Notes: generated by a model from the sequence alone, not told the origin. A stretch of DNA of 64,000 nt from Helichrysum umbraculigerum (GCA_949592205.1 CATIUR010000001.1:212356250-212420249), one strand, 5' to 3'. Counted from the first letter of the stretch, positions 11,127 to 21,993 are shown. Program-made: numbers and translations.

Positions 11127-12287
11127 CTAACAGTTAAAGCATCTGACCTTAGTTTTGTCAAACCCTGATCTATTGCCCAACACCTTTCTACCAGTTCTCT
11201 TGAGGAAATTCTTCACCTTTCTAGATATCAACGCTAGTTGATCTTGAAGCTCCAATTCCTCAAGATAATCAGAATCTATCTGCTCATAATCCTCATCAAA
11301 CAGAATAGGATCATTGATCTTTCCCTCTATGTAGTTCTCATATGATGCCACAAAGGAAGCAAGAACAGACAGTTGTTGTTCAGCAGATTTCACACTCATC
11401 GGCATCTTCTGATGCTCTTGAGGTGACTTCTCAGAATTCTTTCCCTTTGTCTCATCACCAGAGGAGGAAATAAAACACAGATCTTCAGTAATCATTTCTC
11501 CATTTTCACTAGTATCACCAACTAACAGTGCAGTGGTCGAACTAGATGACGCAGTCGAAAGACTTGACTTTCCATGATACAACCCAGGGTTCTGAACCTG
11601 ATCAGAATCACTATCTCTTGACTTTCTGGAGAAATCATAACCTTTCAGCTTGTCAATGACTTGCTCTAAGGTCATAGTAGAATACCTAGTTTCATTATCC
11701 TTAATCATAACACCATACATTTCCCATTTAGAAGGCAAACCCTCAAGAAACTTGTCGGTTTTAGATACTTCTTCTTCAACAATCTCATGGTATTCTAATT
11801 CACTTAGCAGATGGTAGAAACGCGTGACATAGGCATCAAGATCTTCTCCTTTTAAAGCTTTAAACATAGTAAACTGCTTTTTAAGAAGACTCCTCTTGCC
11901 AGCTCTTACTTGTGGACTTCCTTCACCTCTTTTCTCTAGAGCTTCCCAGAGCGTTCTAGCAGTATGAAAAGATTTCAGTTGATGAGCAATCTCTTTAGGA
12001 AGACACATCTTTATGCAAGAATGTGATTTATTTTCATTTCTGTAAGCTTCCTTCTCTTGATCACTCATGTTCGCATAGGTAAGAACCACAGTAGCATTTT
12101 GAACAGTTTGAGTAGGTGGGGTGTATCCACTCTTGATACACATCCAGATTGACAGGTCATGGAATCTACAGTAAGATTCAAATCTGTCCTTCCAATTGTA
12201 GTAATCCTCGATTCTTAACAACTTAGGTGGAACGTTTGACTTTCCCACCTCGTGGTCCATTTCGATCATTCTACTTAAGTCAGACAT
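11127..12287 (-). CDS. gag: Copia Gag, N-terminal part ending at an in-frame stop
   Basis: 386 codons from an ATG 447 bases inside the primer site. It resembles the UBN2-type Gag of plant Copia elements: the N-terminal segment has the YNWKDRFESYC motif, followed by the alpha-helical capsid-like part (LWEALEKR, FKALKGEDLDAYVTRF, FLEGLPSKWE). Gag would form the cytoplasmic virus-like particle. The frame stops with TAG directly after the second cysteine of a zinc knuckle (CFNC-stop); the same frame then continues with GIGHFAREC, supplying the rest of a CX2CX4HX4C knuckle. So this is one gag broken by a single nonsense codon, not the natural end. A read-through stop is possible but unlikely inside a zinc-binding motif. 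Confidence 0.85.
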   Translation of the reverse strand: MSDLSRMIEMDHEVGKSNVPPKLLRIEDYYNWKDRFESYCRFHDLSIWMCIKSGYTPPTQTVQNATVVLTYANMSDQEKEAYRNENKSHSCIKMCLPKEIAHQLKSFHTARTLWEALEKRGEGSPQVRAGKRSLLKKQFTMFKALKGEDLDAYVTRFYHLLSELEYHEIVEEEVSKTDKFLEGLPSKWEMYGVMIKDNETRYSTMTLEQVIDKLKGYDFSRKSRDSDSDQVQNPGLYHGKSSLSTASSSSTTALLVGDTSENGEMITEDLCFISSSGDETKGKNSEKSPQEHQKMPMSVKSAEQQLSVLASFVASYENYIEGKINDPILFDEDYEQIDSDYLEELELQDQLALISRKVKNFLKRTGRKVLGNRSGFDKTKVRCFNC

Positions 12288-12733
12288 CTTAAAACGTAAA
12301 ATTAAACTGTTTCAGCGAATTCAGAAAACTCGACTCGCAAGACTCAGCTCAACTCGCAATCTCAGCTCGACTCGCAGAATTCGTCGATTCGCAAGCCTCA
12401 GTTCGGATTGCTAAAAGATGTCGATTCGCAAGTGATGTCGATTCGCGAGGGATCTTGGTTCGACTCGCAAGCCTCAGTTCGACTCGCTAGTTCAACTCGG
12501 TTCGCAGGCGACGCTGGAACCCTAATCTCGACTCGCGAAACGGCTGTTAAACCCGAAAACGAATTTTTAAGGTATTTTTACGACTGAAACTTAAAATTTC
12601 GGCTGTAAACAAACCCTAAAATGTCCAGAGAATGATTTTGATCGTTAGTATTGCAAGAATGCACGTAAAAACGACCCGAATCAAAAACGCAATAACACTA
12701 AAACTTATGAACACACTCGTATTTAGCCCGAAA
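12288..12733 (-). promoter_or_regulatory. Copia 5' leader rich in GCGAGT/ACTCGC words
   Basis: Untranslated stretch between primer site and gag start. Between about 12325 and 12540 it holds over a dozen close copies of ACTCGC, GATTCGC or their complements. The same words recur in the LTR and in 3970-4620 upstream of the third ORF, so they look like a dispersed cis motif of this element. Function unknown. Confidence 0.6.
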
Positions 12734-12745
12734 GCTCTGATACCA
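12734..12745 (-). other. Copia primer-binding site (tRNA-iMet)
   Basis: The minus strand reads TGGTATCAGAGC directly after the 5' LTR end, complementary to the 3' end of plant initiator-Met tRNA. Spacing to the LTR end is two bases. This fixes the orientation of the element. Confidence 0.93.
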
Positions 12746-12747
12746 GA

Positions 12748-13329
12748 TGTAAGTCCCCTAGTTTTAGGATCGATAACTTCGTTATCTGTAGTATTAAGGT
12801 GCGGAATCCCTCAATACGGTGTTATCTTACTAACAACGAATATGTTCGTATTGCGTTTTGTAAGACTTAGCTTTAAACGATAAATCGTCAAAACCTAGTC
12901 GTAGGTTATGTTTTCTCTGGTTTGCTGGAATCGCAGATCAGCAAAAGTATCAAAAGTGTTATGTTTTTCACGATTGAAAAACATTAAATATGTCGTCTCA
13001 ACTCGCTGCCGCTGGGCCTGCGAGTTGACTCGACTCGTTCTGCAAGCCCAAGCCCATTATACTTCGGCTCGTTATGCCTATCTGTGTCCACGAGTTCAGT
13101 TCTCATCTCGCTGCTCAACTCGCAGCGACTTGAGAACTCGACTCGCATCAAACGTATATATTTATTTCGTATTTAATTATTCGTCTAACTTTAACAAAAT
13201 AATATGTTTAACGAATATCACTAACAAAACAAATATTCTTTTACAAATCCAAACCAATATACAAACATAATAATAATTACACTAGTCCTATTTCAAGCTA
13301 GATCTGTTGTCACACTCTATGTCCCAACA
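12748..13329 (-). repeat. Copia 5' LTR (582 bp)
   Basis: On the plus strand it runs from TGTAAGTCCCC to GTCCCAACA, so on the sense strand it starts TGTTGGGAC and ends ACTTACA. The tRNA-Met primer site lies two bases inside its left end, which makes this the 5' LTR of a minus-strand element. A near-identical solo copy sits at 27080-27662. It contains several GCGAGT/ACTCGC words (about 13002-13150). Confidence 0.93.
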
Positions 13330-15062
13330 TTCGCAGGATCTAGTGCCCATGTCAGAAGGGACTTTTCAACGGTTTATCAACAATAGTAGACCCATGTTCG
13401 CAGGATCTAGTGCCCATGTCAGAAGGGACTTTTCAACGGTCAGTGCCCATGTCAGTAGGGACTTTTCAGTTGCTCAATCAGTTAAGTAAAAAGTGTTGCT
13501 GGTCGTTCTCCAGCGTTTTCAAAACAGTACCGGTCGTTCTCCGGTTTATCCAGTATAGTTTATCTCGTTTGTAATAGTTTGTCGTATGAAAACATTATTT
13601 CATAGTTAATTGTTCGTTGTAAATGTTCAACTGTTCAAAGTACTCTATACGTTCGAGTAAAGAAAGTATACTATCATGTAGTAAAAGTGTTTGACTATGT
13701 TTTCCACCCCTGTTCAAAGCAGTTAAAACAGTAAAAGTAGGGGCTGTGAACTCACATGTTGAGTTAAGTAGTAGGTGCGAGTGCTAGCAAAGCCTAAAGC
13801 CCAAGAAGTCTAGTCGAATCTCCTATCGTCCTAAACGTGTGAGATTTAATAAGTATGTGGAGGTCTAAGTTAATCATCCATTTTTGCATATTAATCGTAT
13901 CGTATTTGGTTTGGTTATTGAAATGTGATTTTTAAACACTTAGAATATTTTTGGCTTTTGTTTTTGGGTTTTTGCGACACAAAATGCGACACTGCCCTTG
14001 TGTCACATGATGTGCAACTTAATGCGACACAACCCTTGTGTCACATGATTATGCGACACAACTCTTGTGTCACATGATATGCAACTTAATGCGACACTAA
14101 ATGCGACACAACCCTTGTGTCACATGGTTATGCGACACAATATGCGATACAAGCCTTGTGTCACATGTATGAACACCAGCCCAGAAACTTTCGCCTGACG
14201 CATTTTTCCGATCCAAAACCCGATTTGAACATATTTTTAGGCTATAAAATCATGTTTTCTTTCATTATATGTTTATAACTAAGTTGTATGCTCAATATAA
14301 TATCAAAATAATACACCAAAATGAGTAGATCTAAAAAGTTTAGCATTTTCTTACAATGGAAAATCGAGAGCAAATGAGCTAGAGATGAAGAAATTGGTGT
14401 TGATATTCTTGCTCCTTAGCTTGAGATGATTCCGAAAATGTGTTTTTGGTGGTGATTTGAGATGAAATCCGAAAATTTGTGTGTGGGTGTTGAGAGAGTT
14501 TGTGTGTGTTTTATTGGTGAGCAAAGAAAAAGAATGAAAGAGATGAAAGGGAGGGGAAGAAGGTGGTGATTTGTCCCACTTTGTGGTATTTAGTCCGTGT
14601 TTGTTTACCCGATCGTTATATGTTACAATATTTTAAATGATACATTTTTAAATACTTACTTTATTACATTTTAATTTAGAATGTTTTATAAAACCAATTT
14701 AGTTAATTTATGAATTTTTAAACTTTGTTTTATTTTTAATTGTACGAAATAGACGTTATTTGTTACGAAATATTTGTAAATATTATCAACATAATATTTA
14801 ATATGCGTTTATGTTATTTAATAAATTCCGTTTTATTAAATAAAAGTTGTTAACCAACAGTCGTATATTTTTGTCGCGTTTGATCAAATCGTTTCATATG
14901 TAATTGCATCTAATTACAAACAAGTAATACTAAGCGTTTTAACTAGTTGGGCTTTGCTAGACTTACCTCTAAAATGCGTTGTGAATTCACTCAAGTAGGG
15001 AATTAGCCTAATAATGCAAGTGATTAACGTTTATAATTTTGTCAAAATTGCGGGGTGTCACA
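13330..15062 (-). repeat. GAG1 3' LTR, truncated by Copia insertion
   Basis: Matches 17807-19580 closely (a few differences per hundred bases or fewer by eye). It ends GGGGTGTCACA on the plus strand, next to the PPT. The palindrome array at 13973-14170 is one unit shorter than in the sister LTR. Confidence 0.9.
13973..14170 (-). repeat. GAG1 LTR palindrome array (copy A)
   Basis: Repeated units TGCGACACA - 5-6 bases - TGTGTCACAT, each able to fold on itself with 9-base arms and one G-T type mismatch. Seven GCGACAC words are present. Spacer words such as TATGCAACTTAATG separate the units. Confidence 0.85.
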
Positions 15063-15076
15063 TTCTCCCCCTGTTA
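15063..15076 (-). other. GAG1 polypurine tract
   Basis: The sense strand reads TAACAGGGGGAGAA immediately before the 3' LTR start TGTGACACC. The neighbouring sense sequence GGGACGAGATTTCTC is the usual conserved stretch before the PPT in plant chromoviruses. Confidence 0.88.
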
Positions 15077-15341
15077 GAGAAATCTCGTCCCGAGATTTAA
15101 AATCAAGTCGGGTCGCCCGCGGCGTATGTTCTCCGATAAGTCATGTTGTTAACAATAATAATAGTTTGTGTGGCGCTCAATTGTTGCCATAAGAGTTCAA
15201 TCAGTTTAAGTATGCTCGCGGCATAGTTCAATAAGTTGTGTGTTTCGTTTCGTGGTCAAAGTTTACCAAGCGTTATGTTCGAATCGGCATCCGAATAAGA
15301 GAAATGTTAAATCGTAGCAACAGCTGTTAAGACATACCGTG

Positions 15342-16553
15342 CTAGCCGAGGTCCGCAACCGTTTCTGGTGCACGGAGGATGTATGCACGTCCACGAGCTG
15401 GTGGGACGTTAGCAATGCAGTTGTTGTTATTATAATTGTTGTTGGCGTTGTTGAGTTGGGGGCACTGATTTCGGTAGTGTCCCGGGTCGCCACATCAGAA
15501 ACAGCCAGTGTTTCGTTGTTCGTTGTTCATGGGGTGAGTTCTACAAGCTTCGATTCTGTGTCCAAATCGATTGCAGTTATCACAGAAGAAACAATCCCCT
15601 TCGTGGTGTTTTCCACACTTTCCAAATTTAGGCCTCTTACCTTGGTATGTTTTTGGTTCGGGGTTGGTGATTGCGGCATAAGCTCGAGCGTTCCCCGGGT
15701 TTCTGTTTTGTTGACCCTGACGGTCGTTACCATCGTTGTTCCACTTTCGTTTGTTGTGACTAGAGTCACCAGTGTCGGTACGACGGGGTTCGTTTTTCCC
15801 TAACGCAGCTTTTAGAGTTCCAATAAGGACTGCATCGTCAGTCAAGCTTTGAGCCAGATCCACTGCACTCCTGAAAGTAGTTGGTTTGGAGGACATCACC
15901 ATGCCTCTGATTTGTGGGGCCAAGCCCTTAAGGTATTTCTTGATGCGCTCCTTCTCGGGAGTTACCATGTGGGGTACCAGGCGTGCAAGTTCCTGAAACC
16001 TTGTCGTGTAACCGGTGATGTCAGCGCCGGTCATCTGAATATTCCAGAGTTCAGTCTTGAGTTTCTGGATCTCGTTGGGAGAGCAAAATTCCTCCATCAT
16101 CATCTGTTTCAGAGCTTCCCAGCTCATGGAGTAGGCAGCTGGGCGTCCAATGATCTGGACCTGAGCGTTCCACCAGGTTAATGCTTCGTCGGCGAGAGTG
16201 CACGTGGTGAATTTCACCACGTTTTCAGTTGCGCAATCGCTGATGTCGATCACGGATTCCATCTTTTCGATCCAGTGGACCAGGCCGATTGCCCCTTCGG
16301 TCCCTGTGTAGGTGCTCGGTTTGCAAGCTTGGAAGGTTTTGTAGGAACACCCCTGCTAGGTATTCGTTGGTGTTTCGCTGTTAACTGGGGTGGCTCCACT
16401 GTTGTTTGCCACATGGTCTCGGTTTCGACTTGCCTCGTACTGAGCAATAGCTTCAGCCACGCGGCGTTCGATTATTTGCTCGGTTGTTTCCGGAGGCGGA
16501 GGTGGAGGAGGAGCATTTCGTTGACTGTTTCGAGTATTTCTTTTAGGCGGCAT
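15342..16553 (-). pseudogene. gag: GAG1 gag with two in-frame stops
   Basis: One reading frame from MPPKRN at 16553 to a TAG at 15342, about 400 codons, interrupted only by TAG (16356-16358) and TGA (15495-15497) with no frameshift. Proline run near the N-terminus; the retrotransposon-Gag core has the plant chromovirus signature (ALTWWNAQV, EEFCSPNEIQKLKTELWN, GYTTRFQELARLVP). A CSKC-like His/Cys cluster is followed by knuckle CDNCNRFGHRIEAC and a second knuckle whose third position is the TGA (CF-stop-CGDPGH). Chromovirus Gags normally run on into protease here; this one ends shortly after RAYILRAPET. Either the stops post-date insertion or the element is moved with Gag supplied elsewhere. 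Confidence 0.85.
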
Positions 16554-16971
16554 GATGACGTTCTGCAAGGAAAGAAGTTGCAGAAGTCAATGCCAAAGAG
16601 AGAGAATGCGAAGAACAAAGTTCTAGTTATCAAGCGTTTGGAAAAATTGACAAGTTTTCCCCTTACGTATCTTACGACTATGAAACACCCATATGTACTT
16701 AGTATAATATAATCACGTTGGCCATGCGTCATTATATGATGTTAAATACATACTTCTTTTCATCCATCGTTTAACACGATCAGGTTCATATGAGGTCAAA
16801 TGAGGATGAGCAAATCGGATGTGATAAGATTCGATAGATAGTTTTACGCGTGTCGAGATGTCATGACAATGGTTTTATCGTATGCAAATGTGTGTATGCA
16901 TGTGCGTTCTATCCAAGGCTATAGTCTAGGTCTCTAAGTCACCTAAAGTTTCCTAGTTCGCTATAACCAAT
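16554..16971 (-). other. GAG1 leader between primer site and gag
   Basis: About 420 bases with no supported ORF. Next to the primer site the sense strand reads GGTTATAGCGAACTAGG, nearly the same as the leader of O1 and of the Tekay elements, so part of the leader is shared. Confidence 0.6.
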
Positions 16972-16984
16972 GGCTCTGATACCA
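16972..16984 (-). other. GAG1 primer-binding site (tRNA-iMet)
   Basis: Sense strand TGGTATCAGAGCC three bases after the LTR end (TGTTACA). Confidence 0.92.
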
Positions 16985-17489
16985 ATATGTAACACCCCCA
17001 AAATCAGTGATTTAGATTAGCGGAAGCATTTAGTTAAGTATGGGGAGTGCCACAATATACAGTACATGCATACGTATCAGAGCATATGATTACAACAAAA
17101 CATCAATATCTTAAGAAGCCAAAGTTAATAGTTTACAAAAGTGGACGATTCATCGAATCGTATAAAAGTAGTAATGTTATACAAAAGTAGATTTCTGGAA
17201 TATGACTAAAAACCGATTAGTTATATAAAAGAAATCCAGTGTCAAAAGTTGGCATCCTAAAGCTCCGTGGGTCGCCTATGTTCCATATGTGCAGGCGGTC
17301 CTTACGTGTGCTGCTAATCGGTCCTTACGTGTGCTGCTAATTTCCTAAAAAACATAGTAAAAGTCAACAACGAGGTTGAGTGAATTCACAGGTTTTATGT
17401 TTGCAAGTACAGTTGGTAACCCACTTGTTGTTTATACAGTAACGTTGGGATGTCACCCAAAAGTGTAATTCGTAAAACCAAATACGTTT

Positions 17490-17725
17490 CCAAATAGTAG
17501 TTTGTAGGAAAGTTCGTATCATAGTAGTTGTAGGAAAGCAGTATCCTATTTCCAAGTATGTTCTGTAGGGATATACGTATCCTAGTAGTAGGTATGTTTC
17601 ATTGGGATGTTGCCCAAAAGTATATTTCAAGTTATAGTAGGATTGTAAGTATCCTATTAGATGATCGTAGGAATGTCAGTATCCTAATAGTTGTATCTCG
17701 TAGGAATGTCAGTATCCTAATCGTT
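17490..17725 (-). repeat. Degenerate minisatellite in GAG1 5' LTR
   Basis: About six imperfect copies of a 24-40 base unit built on GTAGGAATGTCAGTATCCTA (variants GTAGGAAAG, GTAGGGATA, GTAGGATTG). The corresponding part of the other LTR lies beyond the Copia insertion and cannot be compared. Confidence 0.7.
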
Positions 17726-17749
17726 TGGTGGATCCATGTCAGTAGGAAC

Positions 17750-17945
17750 CCAGTGCCCATGTCAGTAGGGACTTTTCATCGGTTTAATAACAATAGTAGA
17801 CCCATGTTCGCAGGATCTAGTGCCCATGTCAGAAGGGACTTTTCAACGGTTTATCAACAATAGTAGACCCATGTTCGCAGGATCTAGTGCCCATGTCAGA
17901 AGGGACTTTTCAACGGTCAGTGCCCATGTCAGTAGGGACTTTTCA
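17750..17945 (-). repeat. ~67-bp tandem repeat in GAG1 LTR
   Basis: Roughly two and a half copies of a unit containing TAGTGCCCATGTCAG, GGGACTTTTCAACGG and GACCCATGTTCGCAGGATC. The sister LTR keeps the same repeat at 13330-13470. The Copia element inserted between CATG and TTCGC inside one unit. Confidence 0.8.
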
Positions 17946-18449
17946 GTTGCTCAATCAGTTAAGTAAAAAGTGTTGCTGGTCGTTCTCCAGCGTTTTCAAA
18001 ACAGTACCGGTCGTTCTCCGGTTTATCCAGTATAGTTTATCTCGTTTGTAATAGTTTGTCGTATGAAAACACTATTTCATAGTTAATTGTTCGTTGTAAA
18101 TGTTCAACTGTTCAAAGTACTCTATACGTTCGAGTAAAGCAAGTATACTATCATGTAGTAAAAGTGTTTGACTATGTTTTCCACCCCTGTTCAAAGCAGT
18201 TAAAACAGTAAAAGTAGGGGCTGTGAACTCACCTGTTGAGTTAAGTAGTAGGTGCGAGTGCTAGCAAAGCCTAAAGCCCAAGAAGTCTAGTCGAATCTCC
18301 TATCGTCCTAAACGTATGAGATTTAATAAGTATGTGGAAGTCTAAGTTAATCATCCATTTTTGCGTATTAATCGTATCGTATTTGGTTTGGTTATTGAAA
18401 GGTGATTTTTAAACACTTAGAATATTTTTGGCTTCTGTTTTTGGTTTTT

Positions 18450-18687
18450 TGCGACACAAAATGCGACACAGCCCTTGTGTCACATGATTATGCGACACAG
18501 CCCTTGTGTCACATGATGTGCAACTTAATGTGACACTAAATGCGACACAACCCTTGTGTCACATGATTATGCGACACAACTCTTGTGTCACATGATATGC
18601 AACTTAATGCGACACTAAATGCGACACAACCCTTGTGTCACATGGTTATGCGACACAATATGCGACACAAGCCTTGTGTCACATGTA
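18450..18687 (-). repeat. GAG1 LTR palindrome array (copy B)
   Basis: Same GCGACACA...TGTGTCACA hairpin units as copy A, with one extra unit (about 18490-18520) and one GCGACAC changed to GTGACAC. Confidence 0.85.
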
Positions 18688-19580
18688 TGAACACCAGCCC
18701 AGAAACTTTCTCCTGACGCATTTTTCCGATCCAAAACCCGATTTGAACATATTTTTAGGCTATAAATTCATGTTTTCTTTCATTATATGTTTATAACTAA
18801 GTTTTATGCTCAATATAACATCAAAATAATACACCAAAACGAGTAGATCTAAAAAGTTTAGCATTTTCTTACAATGGCAAATCGAGAGCAAATGAGCTAG
18901 AGATGAAGAAATTGGTGTTGATATTCTTGCTCCTTAGCTTGAGATGATTCCGAAAATGTGTTTTTGGTGGTGATTTGAGCTGAAATCCGAAAATTTGTGT
19001 GTGGGTGTTGAGAGAGTTTGTGTGTGTTTTGTTGGTGAGAAATGAAAAAGAATGAAAGAGATGAAAGGGAGGGGAAGAAGGTGGTGATTTGTCCCACTTT
19101 GTGGTATTTAGTCCGTGTTTGTTTACCCGATCGTTATATGTTACAATATTTTAAATGATACATTTTTAAATACTTACTTTATTACATTTTAATTTAGAAT
19201 GTTTTATAAAACCAATTTAGTTAATTTATGAATTTTTAAACTTTGTTTTATTTTTAATTGTACGAAATAGACGTTATTTGTTACGAAATATTTGTAAATA
19301 TTATCAACATAATATTTAATATGCGTTTATGTTATTTAATAAATTCCGTTTTATTAAATAAAAATTGTTAACCAACAGTCGTATATTTTTGTCGCGTTTG
19401 ATCAAATCGTTTCGTATGTAATTGCATCTAATTACAAACAAATAATACTACGCGTTTTAACTAGTTGGGCTTTGCTAGACTTACCTCTAAAATGCGTTGT
19501 GAATTCACTCAAGTAGGGAATTAGCCTAATAATGCAAGTGATTAACGTTTATAATTTTGTCAAAATTGCGGGGTGTCACA

Positions 19581-21216
19581 AATTCACAAACACACACACA
19601 CACGATCTCACCATTTTTTCTTCTTCTTCCTTTCGGTTCTTCTTTTTCTTCTTCAATCATCACAACAACAACAACAATTAACAAGCAACAACAACATCGA
19701 TCATCATCATCATCTTCTTCTTCATAATCGATCCATCATCATCATCATCTTCTTCACTCCGGTTCCATTTTAAAATTGTAAGGAAACTTTAAACTTTACT
19801 TTAAATTTGTGTTTAGTATGTTTATTACATCACGTATTAGTGTTCTAAAGAGGTGATTATGTCCAAAAATGAAACCGAAACTCGACTATTGTGTAAAAAC
19901 TCCAGCAGGATTGGGAACCAACAGGGGCCGATCGGCTAGATCATCTTAGTCGAACGGCTGAGTGATCATAGCTGAACGGCTAGGTGATCTTAGCCGAACG
20001 GCTAAGTGACCCTTGCCGAACGGCTAGCTTTGTGTAACCGGTCCAAAACGCGACCCAAAACTAATACAGTACAAATACATTCGCACAGTATTTTCGTTAT
20101 GTGTTAAACTTAAAAAGATATAACTAATATTTGACACTAGTTTAATACGGATTGTGAAATAATAATTATTTCCAACTCATATCACCAACAATCTTTTTAA
20201 CATAATCTTTCGAAACAAACAAACTATTGATATAGTTTAACGCTAAAACAATCACTTATATATGAATGACCTTATATGCGTAGGGCATTAGAAGGTTTCG
20301 GACTGTTCATTCCATATCGGATATTCATAGCTCGGCTAGACTCAGGTGAGTCTCACGACCCCATTTTACTGTTTTACTATTTTAAACTCGGGGGAGATGC
20401 AACACAAATTGTTTTCGTGATTACGGTTATTCGGTTAGTTAATTAAGTTATTAACTTGGTTAATTAAATTCGGTTATTAATTTCGGTTATCATTGTCGGT
20501 ATTGATTTGTTTAGTTATTGCATGAGTGTTTTAATTCGGGAAAGACCTCATCATTGCATGGTTCGTTAACTTAATAAGGCGCGATTACTAAAGAATAGAT
20601 CTATTTGGGGAGTGACGTCCCTGTCCGGGTTGCTAGCTACAACCATTACAAACAGGCACTTTAGTAGTTGTTATGGGTGTTAATACCATTCGGGAGGCAG
20701 AAAATCGGGTTAAGCCTCGAACCATGGCTCAGTGCAATATCAGGTCGGTATATTTAATTCGGAAACCTTAATTGGTTTAATCATTGTTCGGTTATAATGT
20801 TTAATCACTGTTCGGTAATAAATTGTCGGATAATACTGTGTATCACATCATGTTTTATGTTAAACCTGTGAGATTCACCAGCTTTATAGCTGACCTTTTA
20901 GTGTTGTATTCTCAGGTGATCAGCTACAGTAGGGTGGCCCGCAGGATACGCTAGCTAGTACGAGTCGCATGCATCTATAAACATATGAAGATTTTATAGC
21001 ATTATCTTTTGTTAATCGGTTATGTATTAAAATCTTCAGAATCGTTATACGAACTCATTTATGTTGTAAAACTTATGACCTAAACTATGTATTACTTTTG
21101 TAAAATGTATAAACGTCTCATGTAGAGTCGTTTGCTTGTACCTTTGCGCTTTGATTATTGATTAGTCACACCCAGAAGGTGTCGCTTCCGCAAATCATGA
21201 AATCGGGGGTGTGACA
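19581..21216 (+). repeat. O1 5' LTR, 3' portion
   Basis: Matches 49645-51283 along its length. It ends GGGGGTGTGACA before the primer site. It contains a CAT/CTT microsatellite (about 19690-19755), the AGCCG/CGGCT palindrome array (19927-20028), a TAAATTCGG/GGTTATTCGG-rich zone and the terminal stem-loop (21165-21215). Confidence 0.9.
19927..20028 (+). repeat. O1 LTR palindrome array, 5' copy
   Basis: Five ~22-bp units: first GCCGATCGGC (perfect 10-bp palindrome), then variants of AGCCGAACGGCT separated by AAGTGATC-like spacers. Three units carry single changes relative to the 3' LTR copy. Confidence 0.88.
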
Positions 21217-21219
21217 GAT

Positions 21220-21232
21220 TGGTATCAGAGCC
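21220..21232 (+). other. O1 primer-binding site (tRNA-iMet)
   Basis: TGGTATCAGAGCC three bases after the LTR end TGACA at 21216. Confidence 0.94.
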
Positions 21233-21885
21233 TAAGGTTATAGCGAACTAGGTTGCATTTAGTGGGCCTAGACTATGACTGTTAGGCAGTATTCCTCATT
21301 AGGTATAACTGGTTCAGGAATTTCATCATACGAGTTTAATTTAACATAGCCTAGCTAACTATGTACAATTAAATAAAGATGATGTGAGATCTGAAAGGGG
21401 TTATATTGAACAGGAATACACTAGTTGACTCTGACCACGAGAGAACCGGGACTCATAATTGTTTTGTGCTAGACACAACTAGGCGGATATATATGTATAT
21501 ATGGCATATACATACATGATTAGGCTATTATATATATTATATATATATATGATTAGGCCTCAAATAATCTTTGACATACTCGATAATACACTCGCAATAG
21601 TAATAGCCGACTCCCTTATCGCAACAAATACATCATAAGACTTGCCGTTGGTAAGTTAATCGAGTCAGGAAAAAAAATAGTACCGGGATGTACCCTAGCT
21701 TTAGAAGGTCATCTCTTCGAGATAGACTTACCCCGGTATAGTTAGGAAATTTCGACGTAGTAGTCGGCACATTGATTATCGGCAAATCACCCTTCACTCA
21801 CTATCATGATTAACATTTGAAAATCGGTATTCCTTTAAGAACTGAAATTTTTCCTATCATTTCTATAAAGTTCATTCGAACAGAA
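21233..21885 (+). other. O1 leader
   Basis: Untranslated stretch. The first ~240 bases (TAAGGTTATAGCGAACTAGG, TTTAGTGGGCCTAGACTATG and so on) are almost the same as the leaders of O2 and of the young Tekay element on the opposite strand, although the LTRs have diverged strongly. A TATATA-rich zone at 21488-21552 follows. Confidence 0.7.
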
Positions 21886-21993
21886 ATGGCAAACCCCACA
21901 ACGGATGGTCACGTGTCAGATAACGAACAAATTCTCAAATATCCCTCCGGATGTGATAATTTTCGGCACTTTTGTAAACTCCAACTCTTGTAA
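21886..21993 (+). pseudogene. O1 upstream ORF (ORF0) remnant
   Basis: Short frame of 35 codons starting MANPTTDGHVSDNE, at the same place (after the leader, before gag) as the coiled-coil ORF0 of the Tekay elements, which start MADSSN and MANIPS. It stops early and no continuation is recognisable up to 22144; the rest was probably lost in the deletion that joined O1 to the O2 tandem copy. Confidence 0.45.

Larger units (their letters stand above)
1..13329 (-). mobile_element. Sirevirus-like Ty1/Copia retrotransposon, 3' end outside window
   Basis: Minus-strand element read right to left: 5' LTR (12748-13329), tRNA-Met primer site, leader, gag, pol in the Copia order protease-integrase-RT-RNase H, then a long downstream region with a third ORF. 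No second copy of the 582-bp LTR is present to the left, so the 3' LTR must lie outside the window or be lost; the internal region therefore exceeds 12.7 kb. A third ORF downstream of pol is the known layout of envelope-like Sireviruses such as SIRE1. The right LTR end abuts an LTR of the gag-only Gypsy element GAG1; the expected 5-bp duplication (TTCGC at 13330-13334) cannot be checked. Decay in the open frames is limited to one in-frame stop in gag. Confident as Copia; lineage is inferred from protein style and architecture. Confidence 0.88.
13330..19580 (-). mobile_element. Gag-only Gypsy element GAG1 (TR-GAG-like)
   Basis: Minus-strand element with 5' LTR 16988-19580, PBS 16972-16984, a 1.9-kb internal region holding only gag, PPT 15063-15076 and 3' LTR 13330-15062. 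The 3' LTR is cut at its far end by the Copia insertion; the remaining ~860 bp should lie beyond the left edge. No protease, RT or integrase remains: the internal region passes from the gag C-terminus to the PPT in under 300 bases. This is the layout named TR-GAG in plants. It sits in the 5' LTR of O1, whose uninterrupted sister LTR shows the pre-insertion site around 49644/49645. It needs polymerase in trans; the Tekay-type element at 55184-64000 has a matching primer type. Confidence 0.87.
16988..19580 (-). repeat. GAG1 5' LTR (2593 bp)
   Basis: Plus strand runs TGTAACACCCCC...GGGGTGTCACA. It contains, from left: the terminal stem-loop, a minisatellite (17490-17725), a ~67-bp tandem repeat (17750-17945), the palindrome array (18450-18687), a pyrimidine-rich zone, and a promoter-like block at 19111-19140 (sense CGATCGGGTAAACAAACACGG followed by CTAAATACC). 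Confidence 0.92.

Noticed and set aside
13973..14170. Array of short repeats with spacers, CRISPR-like at first sight
   Set aside because: Repeats are short self-complementary units in LTRs of plant retrotransposons, spacers are not unique, and there are no cas genes.
16972..16984. TGGTATCAGAGCC sites as possible tRNA gene ends
   Set aside because: No cloverleaf or A/B boxes around them; each is adjacent to an LTR end, so they are primer-binding sites.
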